51,873 nucleotides of DNA from Rhodocyclaceae bacterium (GTDB lineage Bacteria; Pseudomonadota; Gammaproteobacteria; Burkholderiales; Rhodocyclaceae), in contig JAUXWU010000032.1 of the NCBI GenBank assembly GCA_030680085.1, positions 1-51,873 of the forward strand, read 5' to 3'. Under the pieces are notes generated by a model. The model had not been told where the DNA came from and did no database searches. It saw only the letters and a program-made list of their open reading frames with translations. This document shows positions 29,295-39,964 of this stretch, one piece after another. A program made the translations under genes and the position numbers. The first letter of the stretch is position 1; the number at the start of each line of letters is the position of its first letter.

Positions 29295-30339
29295 TTGGAA
29301 GCTGGTCTGATCACCCTCGCTGTGCTCGAAGACCTCGCCGGAACCACTGCTTTCCGGCGTGGCGAAGAATACTTTTCCGTCGGCGCGGTTGGCCGCCTTC
29401 TGGCGACCGACGACAAAGTCGCCGCCAAGGTCGAAGGCACCGAAACATACCAGGTCGAACTGCGGGACGACGACGGCGATCTGGCCTACGACTGTACCTT
29501 TCCGCGTGCCGCCGACGGCTATTTCTGCAAGCATTGCGTGGCGGTCGGATTGGCGTGGCTGGCAGAGAATTCTGCTGCTCCGAAATCGGGTACGGCGTCC
29601 GGTAAGAAGAAGCGGCGCGCATCCATGGCTTTGTCGACTGGCGTGAGGTGGGCACCTTCGCCAGCAATATCGACCAGGTGGCGGATTCACTGGCAGAATT
29701 GCTCAAGCCAGACACCGCCGCCATGCTGGTCGAACTGGCCGAATACGCTATCGAGTGCGTCGAGAATGCGCTGGAGCAGGTTGACGACTCGAACGGCGAG
29801 ATTGGCGACATCGTCTATCGTCTGGGCGAGTTGCATCTCAAGGCTTGCACGCTGGCGCGGCCCCGAGCCGGCAGAGCTGGCCGGAGCAGCGTATTCGAGC
29901 GCTGGCATGGGTTGCCGAGGTCATTGCGCGCGAGGCGAGCACGACGAGCCGTTGGAAGCCGAAACCTTCGATACCCAATTACTCGCCGCGGGTGGAAATC
30001 GCGTTGTGGGAGCAGGACTTGGATGCAGCATGGTCGGTTGCGCATGAGGGCATCTGTGATCGCAGCCTGCTTGTCACGTTGGCCGGGAAGCTCGAATCTG
30101 TACGCCCAAGTGACGAGGTCGGCCTCTACCGCCGCGTTGTGCCGCTTATCGTCGAGCAGACCAACAACTCTGCCTACGACGAGGCAATCAAACTGATTCG
30201 CAAAGTGGGTGGGTTGATGAAAGCGCAGAAACAGTTATCGCAATTTGGTGACTACTTGGCGGAGCTGCGCGTGCAGTTCAAGCCGAAGCGGAATTTCATC
30301 AAGCTGCTGGATGGGGTGGCGCGGAGTGCTGCGGAATGA
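29295..30339 (+). pseudogene. SWIM zinc-finger protein pseudogene (frameshifts and probable internal deletions)
   Basis: Coding potential moves across three frames (29295.., 29648.., 29845..30339); SWIM motif appears as CTF...CKHC. Confidence 0.75.
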
Positions 30340-30410
30340 GTGCCGACACGCCTGTTGCGCTCTCCTAAATCTTTTGGCAACGCTATGATTTAATTGGCAT
30401 ATTAACTATT

Positions 30411-30884
30411 ATGAATAAAGTAAGCGTTTTATTCGTTTGCATGGGCAACATCTGCCGATCACCGACGGCGGAGGGTGTGACGCGGGCGCTGGCCGAGCGG
30501 GCGGGCGTGGCGAAAAACTTCGAGATCGATTCGGCGGGTACCCACGGTTATCACATCGGCAAGGCCCCGGATGCGCGTGCCACCAAGGCAGCGGCAGAGC
30601 GCGGTTACGACCTGTTGCCGTTGCGCGGGCGGCGGGTCAATGACGAGGATTTCGTGCGTTTCGATTACATCCTGGCGATGGATCGTGACAATCTGGAATT
30701 ACTGGTGCAGGCCTGCCCGGCCGAGCATCGGGGCAAACTCGGCCTGTTTCTGGAATTCGGGGCGGGACGCACGGGCGAAGAGGTGCCTGACCCGTATTAC
30801 GGTGGCGCCGATGGTTTTGAACTTGTGCTCGACATGATCGAGGAAGCGGCCAACGGGCTGCTGGATCGGCTCGGCAAACGGTAG
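30411..30884 (+). CDS. low-molecular-weight protein-tyrosine phosphatase
   Basis: VLFVCMGNICRSPTAEG, VPDPYYGG. Confidence 0.95.
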   Translation: MNKVSVLFVCMGNICRSPTAEGVTRALAERAGVAKNFEIDSAGTHGYHIGKAPDARATKAAAERGYDLLPLRGRRVNDEDFVRFDYILAMDRDNLELLVQACPAEHRGKLGLFLEFGAGRTGEEVPDPYYGGADGFELVLDMIEEAANGLLDRLGKR

Positions 30885-30904
30885 GTTGTAGGTTGCGCTA
30901 AGCT

Positions 30905-30942
30905 AAAAAAAAAGCGCTGCAGTTCATGCAGCGCTTTTTTAC
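30905..30942. terminator. bidirectional Rho-independent terminator between the phosphatase gene and rne
   Basis: aaaaaaaaaGCGCTGCAgttcaTGCAGCGCtttttt. Confidence 0.9.
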
Positions 30943-30961
30943 TTTGTACGTCTAGCGAGTG

Positions 30962-33724
30962 CTACGCCTTGGGTTGAGTTTCCACCATTTGCAGCGGCTC
31001 GGCGTTGATGACCACTGCAGGCTTCGGCTTGCGGCCCAAGGGTGGAGATGCGGGCTGAACTGCGCCAGGTGTCGCCGACACGCCCGACGTTTCGACCATC
31101 TGCAATCCGGCTTGCTGCAAATTGGCCGTCAGGTCGACAACCGGCGGGGGCGGCGTTACAGCGGCTGCGGGGGGTGCTGTTGGAACCTCGATTGCCGCAG
31201 GCGCGCTGATCAACACGGGCGCTGGTGCTTCGGCCGGGGCCGTAGCGAGCAGTTCCTCTGGCGCCGGTGCTTCAATGACCGAGGTCACTGGAGCGGGTGT
31301 CGGCATTGCGGCCGGGGCAGACATTGCGGCAGCCGGTTCTTGGGGTTCTGTCGAAACCTCCTGACGTTCCTCCTGCGCAAAAGTCGGCGCTGGCGGGACG
31401 GCGGTCGTATCGACGAGCTGGGGTGTTTCCACCGGGGTGGCGATAACGACGGCTTCGGCCGCAACGGTGGCTTCGCCCGCTGCAACGGCAACGGTTTCGA
31501 CTTCCTCGTTGCGGCGCGATTCGCCACGGCCACGGCCACCACGCCGGCCGCGCCGACGGTTGCCTTCGCCCGCGGCTTCGGCGGCGGGAGACTCGGCCGG
31601 GTTTGCGGCCACGAGGACGGGCGCTTCCCTTTGGGGTGCTTCGCCCTCGGCAGGTTTTGGCCTGGCTGGACGAGCGTCGGTGCCGCCGGGCGCGCCGGGC
31701 GCTCCGGGCGTCAAGGCTTCAGCGGGACGCGCTTCGGCGCCCCGGTTGCCGCGCCGGGCCTCGTTGCCTTTCTCGCCGCGTTCCTTGTTGTTCTGGCGAT
31801 TGTCGCGATCTCCAGGCCCCCTTTCCTTGCCGACTTCGCTGCGCTCCTTGCGCTCGCCGCGCTCAAGTCCTTCCCGGTTATCGGTGCGGCCCCGGCCGCC
31901 ACGGCCCCCACGGCCACCACTGTCGCTGCGTTCGCCCCGTTCGCTACGTTCGCGACGGATGGGTTTGTCGGTTTTCTGGGCGGGAGTTTCGGCCGTCGCC
32001 GCTGCCTTTTTGTCGCTCGAGAACCAGGCCGCGATCCTGGCGAACAGACCAGGCGCCGGTGCGGGCGCCGTTGCGGATGAATGCGCTTCTTTCGGTGCGA
32101 CGATCGGCGCCGGATGGTCGGGCGTGATGCCCTTGACCAACGCTTCGGCCCGGGCCGGTTTTCCTTCGGTTTGCGCGGCAATAGAGACGTTTTCTTCCTC
32201 GGCGGGCTTCACGGCCATCTCGTAGCTGGCCATGGTGGCGCCATCCAGGTTGAGCTGGTCGTGGCGCAGGCGGGTGATTTCGTGCTGCGGCGTTTCGAGA
32301 TGGCGATTCGGGATGATCAGCAGATTGGCGCGGTGGCGCATTTCGATGCGGGCGATATCGACGCGCTTCTCGTTGAGCAGGAAAGTGCCGACTTCGATGG
32401 GCACCTGGACATGCAAGGCGCCGGTGTTTTCCTTCATCGCTTCCTCTTCGAGGATGCGCAGGATGTGCAAGGCGGCCGATTCAATGCTGCGGATATGCCC
32501 GGTGCCGGTGCACCGCGGGCAGGTGATATAGCTGGTTTCGGCGAGCGCCGGGCGCAGGCGTTGACGGGACAATTCAAGCAGGCCGAAGCGCGAGATTTTG
32601 CTGGTCTGGACGCGGGCGCGGTCGAAATGCAGGGCGTCCTTCAGCCGGTTCTCGACATCGCGCTGGCTCTTCGCCGATTCCATGTCGATGAAGTCGATGA
32701 CGATCAGGCCGCCCAGGTCGCGCAGGCGCAACTGCCGGGCGATTTCGTCGGCGGCTTCGAGGTTGGTGCGCAGGGCGGTTTCCTCGATGTCGGCGCCCTT
32801 GGTGGAGCGGCCGGAGTTGACGTCGACCGAGACCAAGGCTTCGGTATGGTCGATGACTATCGCGCCGCCGGAGGGCAGGGTAACCTGCCGCGAATAGGCC
32901 GACTCGATCTGGTGTTCGATCTGGAAGCGCGAAAACAGGGGCACATCATCGTTGTAACGCTTGACGCGCGCTACGTTGCCGGGCATGACGTGGCTCATGA
33001 ACTGCTGCGCCTGCTCGTAGATGTCGTCCGTGTCGATGAGAATTTCGCCGATCTCGGCGTGGAAATAGTCGCGGATGGCGCGGATCACCAGGCTGGATTC
33101 CTGGTAGATCAGGAAGGCGCCGTTCTGGGATTTGGCCGCGCCGTCGATGGCGTTCCACAGTTGCAGCAGGTAGTTGAGGTCCCACTGCAATTCTTCCGTG
33201 CTGCGCCCGATGCCGGCGGTGCGGGCGATCAGGCTCATGCCGCCGGGGACATCGAGCTTGTCCATCACTTCGCGCAGTTCCTGGCGGTCCTCGCCCTCGA
33301 TGCGGCGCGAAACGCCGCCGCCGCGCGGGTTGTTGGGCATCAGCACCAGATAGCGGCCGGCCAGCGAAACGTAAGTGGTGAGCGCCGCCCCCTTGTTGCC
33401 GCGTTCGTCCTTTTCGACCTGGACGATCAGTTCCTGGCCGACCTTGAGGGCGTCCTGAATCCGTGCGCGACCGGCCTCGACGCCGGGCAGAAAATAGCTC
33501 TTCGAAACTTCCTTGAACGGCAAAAAGCCGTGACGCTCGGCGCCATAATCGACAAAGGCGGCTTCGAGACTGGGCTCGATGCGGGTGATGACTGCCTTGT
33601 AGATGTTGCTCTTGCGTTGTTCCTTGTTGGCCGACTCGATATCGAGGTCAATGAGTTTTTGACCATCGACGATCGCGACGCGGAGTTCCTCGGCCTGCGT
33701 CGCATTGAACAGCATGCGTTTCAT
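30962..33724 (-). CDS. rne: ribonuclease E
   Basis: [42 protein letters not shown] Zn-link; long disordered C-terminus containing AVPPAPTF. Confidence 0.96.
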   Translation of the reverse strand: MKRMLFNATQAEELRVAIVDGQKLIDLDIESANKEQRKSNIYKAVITRIEPSLEAAFVDYGAERHGFLPFKEVSKSYFLPGVEAGRARIQDALKVGQELIVQVEKDERGNKGAALTTYVSLAGRYLVLMPNNPRGGGVSRRIEGEDRQELREVMDKLDVPGGMSLIARTAGIGRSTEELQWDLNYLLQLWNAIDGAAKSQNGAFLIYQESSLVIRAIRDYFHAEIGEILIDTDDIYEQAQQFMSHVMPGNVARVKRYNDDVPLFSRFQIEHQIESAYSRQVTLPSGGAIVIDHTEALVSVDVNSGRSTKGADIEETALRTNLEAADEIARQLRLRDLGGLIVIDFIDMESAKSQRDVENRLKDALHFDRARVQTSKISRFGLLELSRQRLRPALAETSYITCPRCTGTGHIRSIESAALHILRILEEEAMKENTGALHVQVPIEVGTFLLNEKRVDIARIEMRHRANLLIIPNRHLETPQHEITRLRHDQLNLDGATMASYEMAVKPAEEENVSIAAQTEGKPARAEALVKGITPDHPAPIVAPKEAHSSATAPAPAPGLFARIAAWFSSDKKAAATAETPAQKTDKPIRRERSERGERSDSGGRGGRGGRGRTDNREGLERGERKERSEVGKERGPGDRDNRQNNKERGEKGNEARRGNRGAEARPAEALTPGAPGAPGGTDARPARPKPAEGEAPQREAPVLVAANPAESPAAEAAGEGNRRRGRRGGRGRGESRRNEEVETVAVAAGEATVAAEAVVIATPVETPQLVDTTAVPPAPTFAQEERQEVSTEPQEPAAAMSAPAAMPTPAPVTSVIEAPAPEELLATAPAEAPAPVLISAPAAIEVPTAPPAAAVTPPPPVVDLTANLQQAGLQMVETSGVSATPGAVQPASPPLGRKPKPAVVINAEPLQMVETQPKA
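31380..31402 (-). repeat. dispersed 23-bp element
   Basis: Exact copy (reverse complement), in-frame in rne C-terminal region. Confidence 0.95.
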
Positions 33725-34103
33725 GTGTGCTCCCACGCGCAGGCAGGATAAGCACGACAAATTACACCGCTAGATAGTTGCGGCGTTGCTCAGATTTGCG
33801 GGTTCAGGCTCATCGGTATTCAGGGTGACGGACTGGGCAAATGAAGGGTGATTTGTCGATTCGTTGGGTAGCGACGCCGGTAATCTTGGTGAACCGGCAT
33901 CGCCATGCATAAGTCTGCGTTGCGCGAAATAAATGTCTTGAGACGAAGTAGTATCGCTGCCTCGGGCGAGCGACCTACGCTAGGGTTTTAGCAACCGGCT
34001 GTGACAACATCGCCGCACGACGCCCCGGAACCGCTTCGTGTCTCCGGGCACGCCGTCCGAAGACGGTCAAGCTGGGCCATTATATTACGAATGAACGAGT
34101 TAA

Positions 34104-35054
34104 ATGAAAGAGTTCAATGCGGATTCAGCCACATTCCTTGAAGTAGGCGAAGATGGCGTCGGGCAGCGCATCGACAATTTTTTGCTGAAGCGACTCAAGG
34201 GCGTGCCGAAAAGTCACGTTTATCGCATCCTGAGAAGCGGCGAAGTGCGCGTGAACAAGGGCCGGGCGGCGGCCGACCGGCGTCTGGATCTGGGCGATCG
34301 GGTGCGCGTGCCGCCAGTCCGAGTGGCTGAAAAGACCGACGACACCCCCGCGCCGCCACGGGAATTCGCCGTGGTTTTCGAGGACGCGGCGCTGCTCGTC
34401 ATCGACAAACCGGCCGGGGTGGCGGTGCACGGCGGCAGCGGGGTCAGTTTCGGGGTGATCGAGCAGTTGCGGCAGGCGCGCCCGCAGGCGAAGTTTCTGG
34501 AACTGGCGCATCGCCTCGACCGGGAAACCTCGGGTTTGCTGATCATCGGCAAGAAGCGCTCGGCGCTGACCCGTCTGCATGACCAGTTTCGCGACGGGGC
34601 GATCGACAAACGCTATCTGGCACTGGTCAAGGGGGGCTGGCGCGATCCGTTGCGCCATGTGAAGCTGCCCCTGCTCAAATATCTGACACCGGAAGGCGAG
34701 CGGCGCGTGCGGGTTTCGCCCGAGGGCAAGGAGTCCCATTCGATCATGCGCCTACAGGGGCGTTGGACAACGCCTTGGGGCGAGTTCAGCCTGCTCGAGG
34801 TGGAACTCGCCACCGGCCGCACCCACCAGATTCGCGTGCATCTCGCGCATCTGGGTTTTCCTATCGTCGGCGACGACAAATATGGCGACTTTGCCCTGAA
34901 TCGCGACTTGCAAAAAGTCGGTTTGAAACGCATGTTCTTGCATGCGGCATCGATGCGACTGCCGCATCCGCTCTCCGGGGAGGGGTTGGCGTTTGCCGCT
35001 CCGCTGCCGCCGGAATTGACGAAATTTCTTGGGAAGATCAATGGAATCAAGTAG
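34104..35054 (+). CDS. rluC: 23S rRNA pseudouridine synthase RluC
   Basis: S4 domain KGVPKSHVYRILRSGEVRVNKGR; HRLDRETSGLLIIGKK. Confidence 0.93.
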   Translation: MKEFNADSATFLEVGEDGVGQRIDNFLLKRLKGVPKSHVYRILRSGEVRVNKGRAAADRRLDLGDRVRVPPVRVAEKTDDTPAPPREFAVVFEDAALLVIDKPAGVAVHGGSGVSFGVIEQLRQARPQAKFLELAHRLDRETSGLLIIGKKRSALTRLHDQFRDGAIDKRYLALVKGGWRDPLRHVKLPLLKYLTPEGERRVRVSPEGKESHSIMRLQGRWTTPWGEFSLLEVELATGRTHQIRVHLAHLGFPIVGDDKYGDFALNRDLQKVGLKRMFLHAASMRLPHPLSGEGLAFAAPLPPELTKFLGKINGIK

Positions 35055-35076
35055 GCCGATGGAATCAAGGAGGCCG
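35041..35076 (+). repeat. 18-bp tandem duplication at the rluC stop / HAD start junction
   Basis: atggaatcaagTaggccg | atggaatcaagGaggccg then ATGGCC. Confidence 0.9.
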
Positions 35077-35733
35077 ATGGCCAAGCGCTATGAACTGATT
35101 GTGTTCGACTGGGATGGCACGCTGATGGATTCGGCGGGCGCAATCGCGCAAAGCGTGCAGGCGGCGGCCTGCGATCTTGGACTGGAGCCACCCTCGGATG
35201 AACGCGCCCGTCACATCATCGGCCTGGGGTTGGGGGACGCGCTGCGCTACGCCCTGCCTGATCTGGATGAGGCGCGCTACGACAATCTGGTGGAGCGCTA
35301 TCGCCATCATTACCTGTCGCGTGACCACGAGTTGCTGTTGTTTTCAGGTGTTGATGCGCTGATGCAGGAACTGGCCGGGAGTGGCCGCTGGCTGGGCGTG
35401 GCGACCGGCAAGTCGCGGCTGGGGCTGGATCGGGCGCTGCTGCACAGCGGACTCGGGGATCGCTTTCATGCCACCCGCTGCGCCGACGAGTGCCATTCCA
35501 AGCCGCACCCGCAGATGCTTGACGAGTTGATGGCCGAGTTCGCCGTCTCGCCAGCGACGACTTTGATGATTGGCGATACCACGCATGATCTGCTGATGGC
35601 GCAAAACGCCGGGGTCGATGCCGTGGCCGTGAGCTATGGCGCGCACCCGCGCAATGTGCTGGAAGCAGCCGCGCCGCTATACTGTGCGGCCTCCGTGGAG
35701 GATCTGGCGGCGTGGCTGGCAGAAAATGCTTGA
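35077..35733 (+). CDS. HAD-IA hydrolase (phosphoglycolate phosphatase-like)
   Basis: VFDWDGTLMDSAG, TLMIGDTTHDLLMA. Confidence 0.9.
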   Translation: MAKRYELIVFDWDGTLMDSAGAIAQSVQAAACDLGLEPPSDERARHIIGLGLGDALRYALPDLDEARYDNLVERYRHHYLSRDHELLLFSGVDALMQELAGSGRWLGVATGKSRLGLDRALLHSGLGDRFHATRCADECHSKPHPQMLDELMAEFAVSPATTLMIGDTTHDLLMAQNAGVDAVAVSYGAHPRNVLEAAAPLYCAASVEDLAAWLAENA

Positions 35734-35754
35734 TTGAACGGGAAGGCGATAGAC

Positions 35755-36693
35755 GTGGCAGACGATTCAAACTGGGAACGCAAGATTCTGGAAAAAGTGG
35801 CGCTGGCGGCCGTCGGCGAGCAGCGGAGCGCCCGCCGCTGGGGCATCTTTTTCAAATTGCTGGGTTTTGCTTATGTGACTGTTCTGCTGGCCGTGTGGGT
35901 GGACTGGGGAGCGGTCAGTCCCGATGGCAAGGGTGCCAAGCACACGGCGCTGGTCGAAATGCAGGGAGTCATTAAGGCGAAGGGCGATGTCAATGCGGAC
36001 GATGTCCTCAGTGCGCTGCAGGCCGCCTTCGACGACAAACACACGGCGGGCGTGGTGCTGCGCATCAACAGTCCCGGCGGCAGTCCGGCCCAGGCCGGCA
36101 TCATCGCCGATGAGATGCGCCGGCTGCGCGCAAAACATGCTGACAAGCCGCTGTATGTGGTGGTGGAGGATGTCTGCGCTTCGGGCGGTTATTACGTCGC
36201 CTCGGCCGCCGACAAGATCTTCGTCAACAAGGCCAGCCTCGTCGGGTCGATCGGCGTGCTGATGGATGGCTTCGGTTTTACCGGCAGTCTGGATAAGCTG
36301 GGCATCGAGCGACGCCTGTTGACCGCCGGCCAGAACAAGGGCTTCCTCGATCCGTTTTCGCCGCAGAACGAGCGCCACAAGGCGCACGCCCAGGGCATGC
36401 TCGACGATATTCACCAGCAATTCGTCGATGTGGTGCGCACCGGGCGCGGCCAACGGCTGAAGGAAACCCCCGAGATGTTTTCCGGCCTGATGTGGACCGG
36501 CGCGAAGAGCATCGAGCTGGGCTTGGCGGATGATTTCGGCACGGTCGATTCGGTGGCGCGCGACGTGATCAAGGCCGAGGAAATCCGCGACTACACGATG
36601 AAACCCAATCTGGCCGAAAAATTTGCGCGGCGCTTTGGCGCCGAGGTGGCGGCCGGATTAGGCAGCACCTTCGCCCGGTTTAGTCTGCACTGA
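35755..36693 (+). CDS. sppA: S49 signal peptide peptidase (SppA-type)
   Basis: INSPGGSPAQAGII, VCASGGYYVASAADKIFVNKASLVGSIGVL; start ambiguous (TTG 35734 or GTG 35755). Confidence 0.9.
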   Translation: MADDSNWERKILEKVALAAVGEQRSARRWGIFFKLLGFAYVTVLLAVWVDWGAVSPDGKGAKHTALVEMQGVIKAKGDVNADDVLSALQAAFDDKHTAGVVLRINSPGGSPAQAGIIADEMRRLRAKHADKPLYVVVEDVCASGGYYVASAADKIFVNKASLVGSIGVLMDGFGFTGSLDKLGIERRLLTAGQNKGFLDPFSPQNERHKAHAQGMLDDIHQQFVDVVRTGRGQRLKETPEMFSGLMWTGAKSIELGLADDFGTVDSVARDVIKAEEIRDYTMKPNLAEKFARRFGAEVAAGLGSTFARFSLH

Positions 36694-37396
36694 GCAACAA
36701 AAACACGGTGGGCCGCCGGTCCAGGTCGGGGCGGGGCGTCTGACGCCAGGCCCCGACGCGGCGGGTCGCCACCATTTCGCTGGGCAGTGTCAGATCGCTT
36801 GCCAGACACAGCAGGGTTTCGGGGTGGCAGGCGGCCAGCAAGGCATCAAGCATCACGGTATTGCGGTAGGGCGTCTCGATGAAGAGTTGCGTCTGCCGCT
36901 TGTGCCGGGATTCCCTTTCCAGTTCGACAATGCGTTTGCCGCGCTCCGGTTCGCGCGCCGGCAGATAGCCGTGGAAGGCGAAGCGCTGGCCGTCCAGCCC
37001 AGAGGCCATCAGCGCCAGCAGCAGCGCGGAAGGGCCGACCAGCGGCCTGACGCCGAGGCCGAAGCCGAGTTCATGCGCGCGCCGGACGATCAGGGCGCCC
37101 GGATCGGCGACGCCGGGACAGCCGGCTTCCGACATCAAGCCGACATCGTGGCCGGCTTGAAGCGGGATCAGCAGACGGTCGATATCCGCTGGAGCCAGTG
37201 GTTCGGGTAACTGTTCGATGAGGATTTCGCGCAGCGGCGTCGGGTGCCCCAGCCATTTCAGCGCGGCGCGCGCTGTTTTGGCATTTTCGACAATGAAGTG
37301 CTGAAGCTGACAGGCGATTTTCTGAGTGCCCGCAGGCAATACCGTCGGCCAGGCGGTGTCACCGAGTTGCGTCGGCAGCAGGTAGAGACAATTCAC
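36680..37396 (-). CDS. SAM-dependent methyltransferase, tetrapyrrole methylase/RsmI-like family
   Basis: [52 protein letters not shown]. Confidence 0.85.
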   Translation of the reverse strand: MNCLYLLPTQLGDTAWPTVLPAGTQKIACQLQHFIVENAKTARAALKWLGHPTPLREILIEQLPEPLAPADIDRLLIPLQAGHDVGLMSEAGCPGVADPGALIVRRAHELGFGLGVRPLVGPSALLLALMASGLDGQRFAFHGYLPAREPERGKRIVELERESRHKRQTQLFIETPYRNTVMLDALLAACHPETLLCLASDLTLPSEMVATRRVGAWRQTPRPDLDRRPTVFLLLSAD

Positions 37397-37971
37397 GGCA
37401 GGGCAAACCCTTCGGCGCGCAGCATTTCCGCGAGCGCGATGAGCGGCAGGCCGACCAGCGCGGTCGGGTCATCGCTTTTCATCCATTCCAGCAGGCTGAC
37501 GCCCAGGCCTTCGGAACGTGCGCTGCCCGCGCAATTCAGGGCATCTTCCTTGTCGAGATAACGTTCGATCTCGGCGTCGGCCAGTTCGCGAAAGCGCACT
37601 TCAGTGGCGACGCCGCGGACGTGGGTGCGGCCATTTCGGCTGTTGAGCAGGCACAGGCCGGTGTGAAATACGACGATATGACCGGAAAGACTGCGCAACT
37701 GGGCCTGGGCCTTGTCGCGCGAGCCTGGCTTGCTGAAGCGTTGCGTGCCGCAGTAGGCAACCTGGTCGGAGCCGATGATCAAGGCGTCAGGGTAGCGATC
37801 CAGCACCGCATGGGCCTTGGCGACGGCCAGCCGTTCCGCGGTGGTGGCGGGAATTTCGCCAGGCAAGGGCGTTTCGTCGGTTGCCGGGGCGCAGACCTCG
37901 AAGGCAATCTGCAAGCGATTGAGCAGTTCGCGGCGATAGGGCGAGGTCGAGGCCAGAATGAGTTGCGGCAT
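37393..37971 (-). CDS. Maf-family nucleotide pyrophosphatase
   Basis: [31 protein letters not shown] inferred at 37971. Confidence 0.93.
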   Translation of the reverse strand: MPQLILASTSPYRRELLNRLQIAFEVCAPATDETPLPGEIPATTAERLAVAKAHAVLDRYPDALIIGSDQVAYCGTQRFSKPGSRDKAQAQLRSLSGHIVVFHTGLCLLNSRNGRTHVRGVATEVRFRELADAEIERYLDKEDALNCAGSARSEGLGVSLLEWMKSDDPTALVGLPLIALAEMLRAEGFALP

Positions 37972-38036
37972 GGGAGCGGTAGGATTGGAGGGAGCCTTTG
38001 ACTGGCGAGGGCGGCGCATGATAACATTCGCCGTTT

Positions 38037-38564
38037 ATGTCTAGTCGGGAAGAACAGGATTTAGCCGGGACAGTCATCGACAGCCTTAAATTCGCGGCGG
38101 ACGGCGGCTGTATCACCGGAAAACTCGCCCTGACGAGTCTGTCTCGCCTGGCCGATGTGCTGGTGCGCCCCACCGGTTCGCTGCAGTGCGAGTTGACGGG
38201 AGTTCCCGAAATGGGGAATGCTGGCGGGCCGGGTTTGCATGTGCGGGTCAGCGGGCGAGTTGGTTTGCAATGTCAGCACTGTCTTGCCGAGGTGGATTTC
38301 GAGTGCGCCATCGACAGTCGGTTGTTGTTGATGCCGCCTGGCGCAGCCGAGGAAGATTGGCCCGCGAATGAGTTGGAGTCTGACGAATACGATGCCATGC
38401 CAGCCAGCCGGGAACTGTCGGTGCTGGAATTGGTAGAAGAAGAGGTTTTGCTGGCGTTGCCGATCGTGCCGCGCCATGCGGATTGTCTGCTTCCGGCTGG
38501 GGCAGGGATTGAAGAAAGCGAGCCATCGCCGTTTGCGGTGTTGGCGGGGTTAAAGAAGCATTGA
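38037..38564 (+). CDS. yceD: YceD/DUF177 family protein
   Basis: CQHCLAEVDFECAIDSRLLL; precedes rpmF. Confidence 0.9.
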   Translation: MSSREEQDLAGTVIDSLKFAADGGCITGKLALTSLSRLADVLVRPTGSLQCELTGVPEMGNAGGPGLHVRVSGRVGLQCQHCLAEVDFECAIDSRLLLMPPGAAEEDWPANELESDEYDAMPASRELSVLELVEEEVLLALPIVPRHADCLLPAGAGIEESEPSPFAVLAGLKKH

Positions 38565-38601
38565 ATCGATTTGAAAATTGATTTTGAAATGAGGAGTCAT
38601 C

Positions 38602-38781
38602 ATGGCAGTCCAGCAGAACAAGAAATCCCCCTCCAAGCGTGGCATGCGTCGTGCGCACGACTTTCTCTCCGCGCCGCCCCTGGCCATCGAGCCGACCACC
38701 GGCGAGGTGCATATGCGTCACCATATCTCTCCCTCCGGTGTTTATCGGGGCAAGAAGGTCGTCACAACCAAGGGTGAGTAA
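38602..38781 (+). CDS. rpmF: 50S ribosomal protein L32
   Basis: [22 protein letters not shown]; 59 aa; not on the supplied ORF track as a start. Confidence 0.97.
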   Translation: MAVQQNKKSPSKRGMRRAHDFLSAPPLAIEPTTGEVHMRHHISPSGVYRGKKVVTTKGE

Positions 38782-38847
38782 ACTCCCCTCGCCAGAATGC
38801 GGCCGGACGTGCAAACGCCCGGCCGTTTTCATGCCGCCCAGCTGAAT

Positions 38848-38937
38848 TAATGGCCCCCCACGCTCGCAAACCCAGCTCGCTGCCCCCCACAGGTGGGCGC
38901 ATGTCTCCTTGGGGCGGCCCGGCGGAGGCATGATTAT
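38848..38937 (+). repeat. GC-rich dispersed repeat, copy 1, upstream of plsX
   Basis: aatggccccccacgctcg...ctcgctgccccccacagg...cttggggcggcccggcggaggcatgat; matches 41876-41976. Confidence 0.9.
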
Positions 38938-39955
38938 CACGCTCGCAGTTGACTGCATGGGCGGCGATCACGGACCGTCCGTGATTGTGCCGGCAGTGCT
39001 TGAGTTCCTGCGTCAGGATCGGGATTGCTCGGCAATTTTGGTGGGTCGCGAGGAAGCGATCAGCCCTTTGTTGGCGCAAGCAGATTCCGCGCTGAAAAGT
39101 CGCTGGTCGGTACATCACGCCAGCGAAGTGGTTGGCATGGATGAGCCCGTTGCCAGCGCCTTGCGTGGCAAGAAGGATTCGTCGATGCGGGTGGTTGCCA
39201 ATCTGGTCAAGGACGGGCAGGCCGACGCGGCGATTTCGGCCGGCAACACCGGCGCCCTGATGGCGATCTCGCGTTTCGTGCTGAAAACCCTGCCCGGCAT
39301 CGACCGGCCGGCGATTGCCTCGACCCTGCCCTCCATGACCGGCCATACCTACATGCTCGATCTGGGCGCCAATGTCGATTGCGCCCCCGAGCATCTGTTG
39401 CAGTTCGGCATCATGGGCGCCATGCTGGCCGCCGCGCTCGAACATGAAGAGCGGCCCAGCGTCGGTCTGTTGAATATCGGATCGGAGGACATCAAGGGCA
39501 ACGAGGTGGTCAAGCGCGCGAGCGAACTGCTGAAAGCGAGCGGCCTGAATTTCATCGGCAACGTCGAGGGCGACGACATTTACAAAGGCACTGCGGATGT
39601 CGTCGTCTGCGACGGCTTTGTCGGCAATGTGGCCCTGAAAACTTCGGAAGGTCTGGCGCGCATGGCACGCACCTTCCTGAAGCAGGAGTTTTCGCGCAAT
39701 CCCTTGACAAAACTGGCCGGGCTGATCGCCATGCCGGTGCTCAAGGCCTTCCAGTGGCGGCTCGATCCGCGCCGTTACAATGGCGCGAGTCTGCTGGGTT
39801 TGAAAGGTGTGGTGGTCAAGAGCCATGGCTCGGCGGATACGTTTGCTTTCCGGCATGCCCTGGAGCAGGCGGCCGAGGCAGCCCGTCAGCGCCTGCCCGA
39901 GAAAATCGCGGCGCGCATGGCCGCCGTCCCGCCAGCGCCGACTCTTTGTGATTAA
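38930..39955 (+). CDS. plsX: phosphate acyltransferase PlsX; C-terminus ends in [10 protein letters not shown]
   Basis: [25 protein letters not shown]. Confidence 0.97.
   Translation: MIITLAVDCMGGDHGPSVIVPAVLEFLRQDRDCSAILVGREEAISPLLAQADSALKSRWSVHHASEVVGMDEPVASALRGKKDSSMRVVANLVKDGQADAAISAGNTGALMAISRFVLKTLPGIDRPAIASTLPSMTGHTYMLDLGANVDCAPEHLLQFGIMGAMLAAALEHEERPSVGLLNIGSEDIKGNEVVKRASELLKASGLNFIGNVEGDDIYKGTADVVVCDGFVGNVALKTSEGLARMARTFLKQEFSRNPLTKLAGLIAMPVLKAFQWRLDPRRYNGASLLGLKGVVVKSHGSADTFAFRHALEQAAEAARQRLPEKIAARMAAVPPAPTLCD
39923..39945 (+). repeat. dispersed 23-bp element (22/23)
   Basis: gccgtcccgccagcgccgactct, in-frame end of plsX. Confidence 0.92.
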
Positions 39956-39964
39956 AGGCTAGCG

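Noticed and set aside
32081-33751. 556-aa plus-strand ORF opposite rne
   Set aside because: Antisense shadow of ribonuclease E; no recognisable motif.
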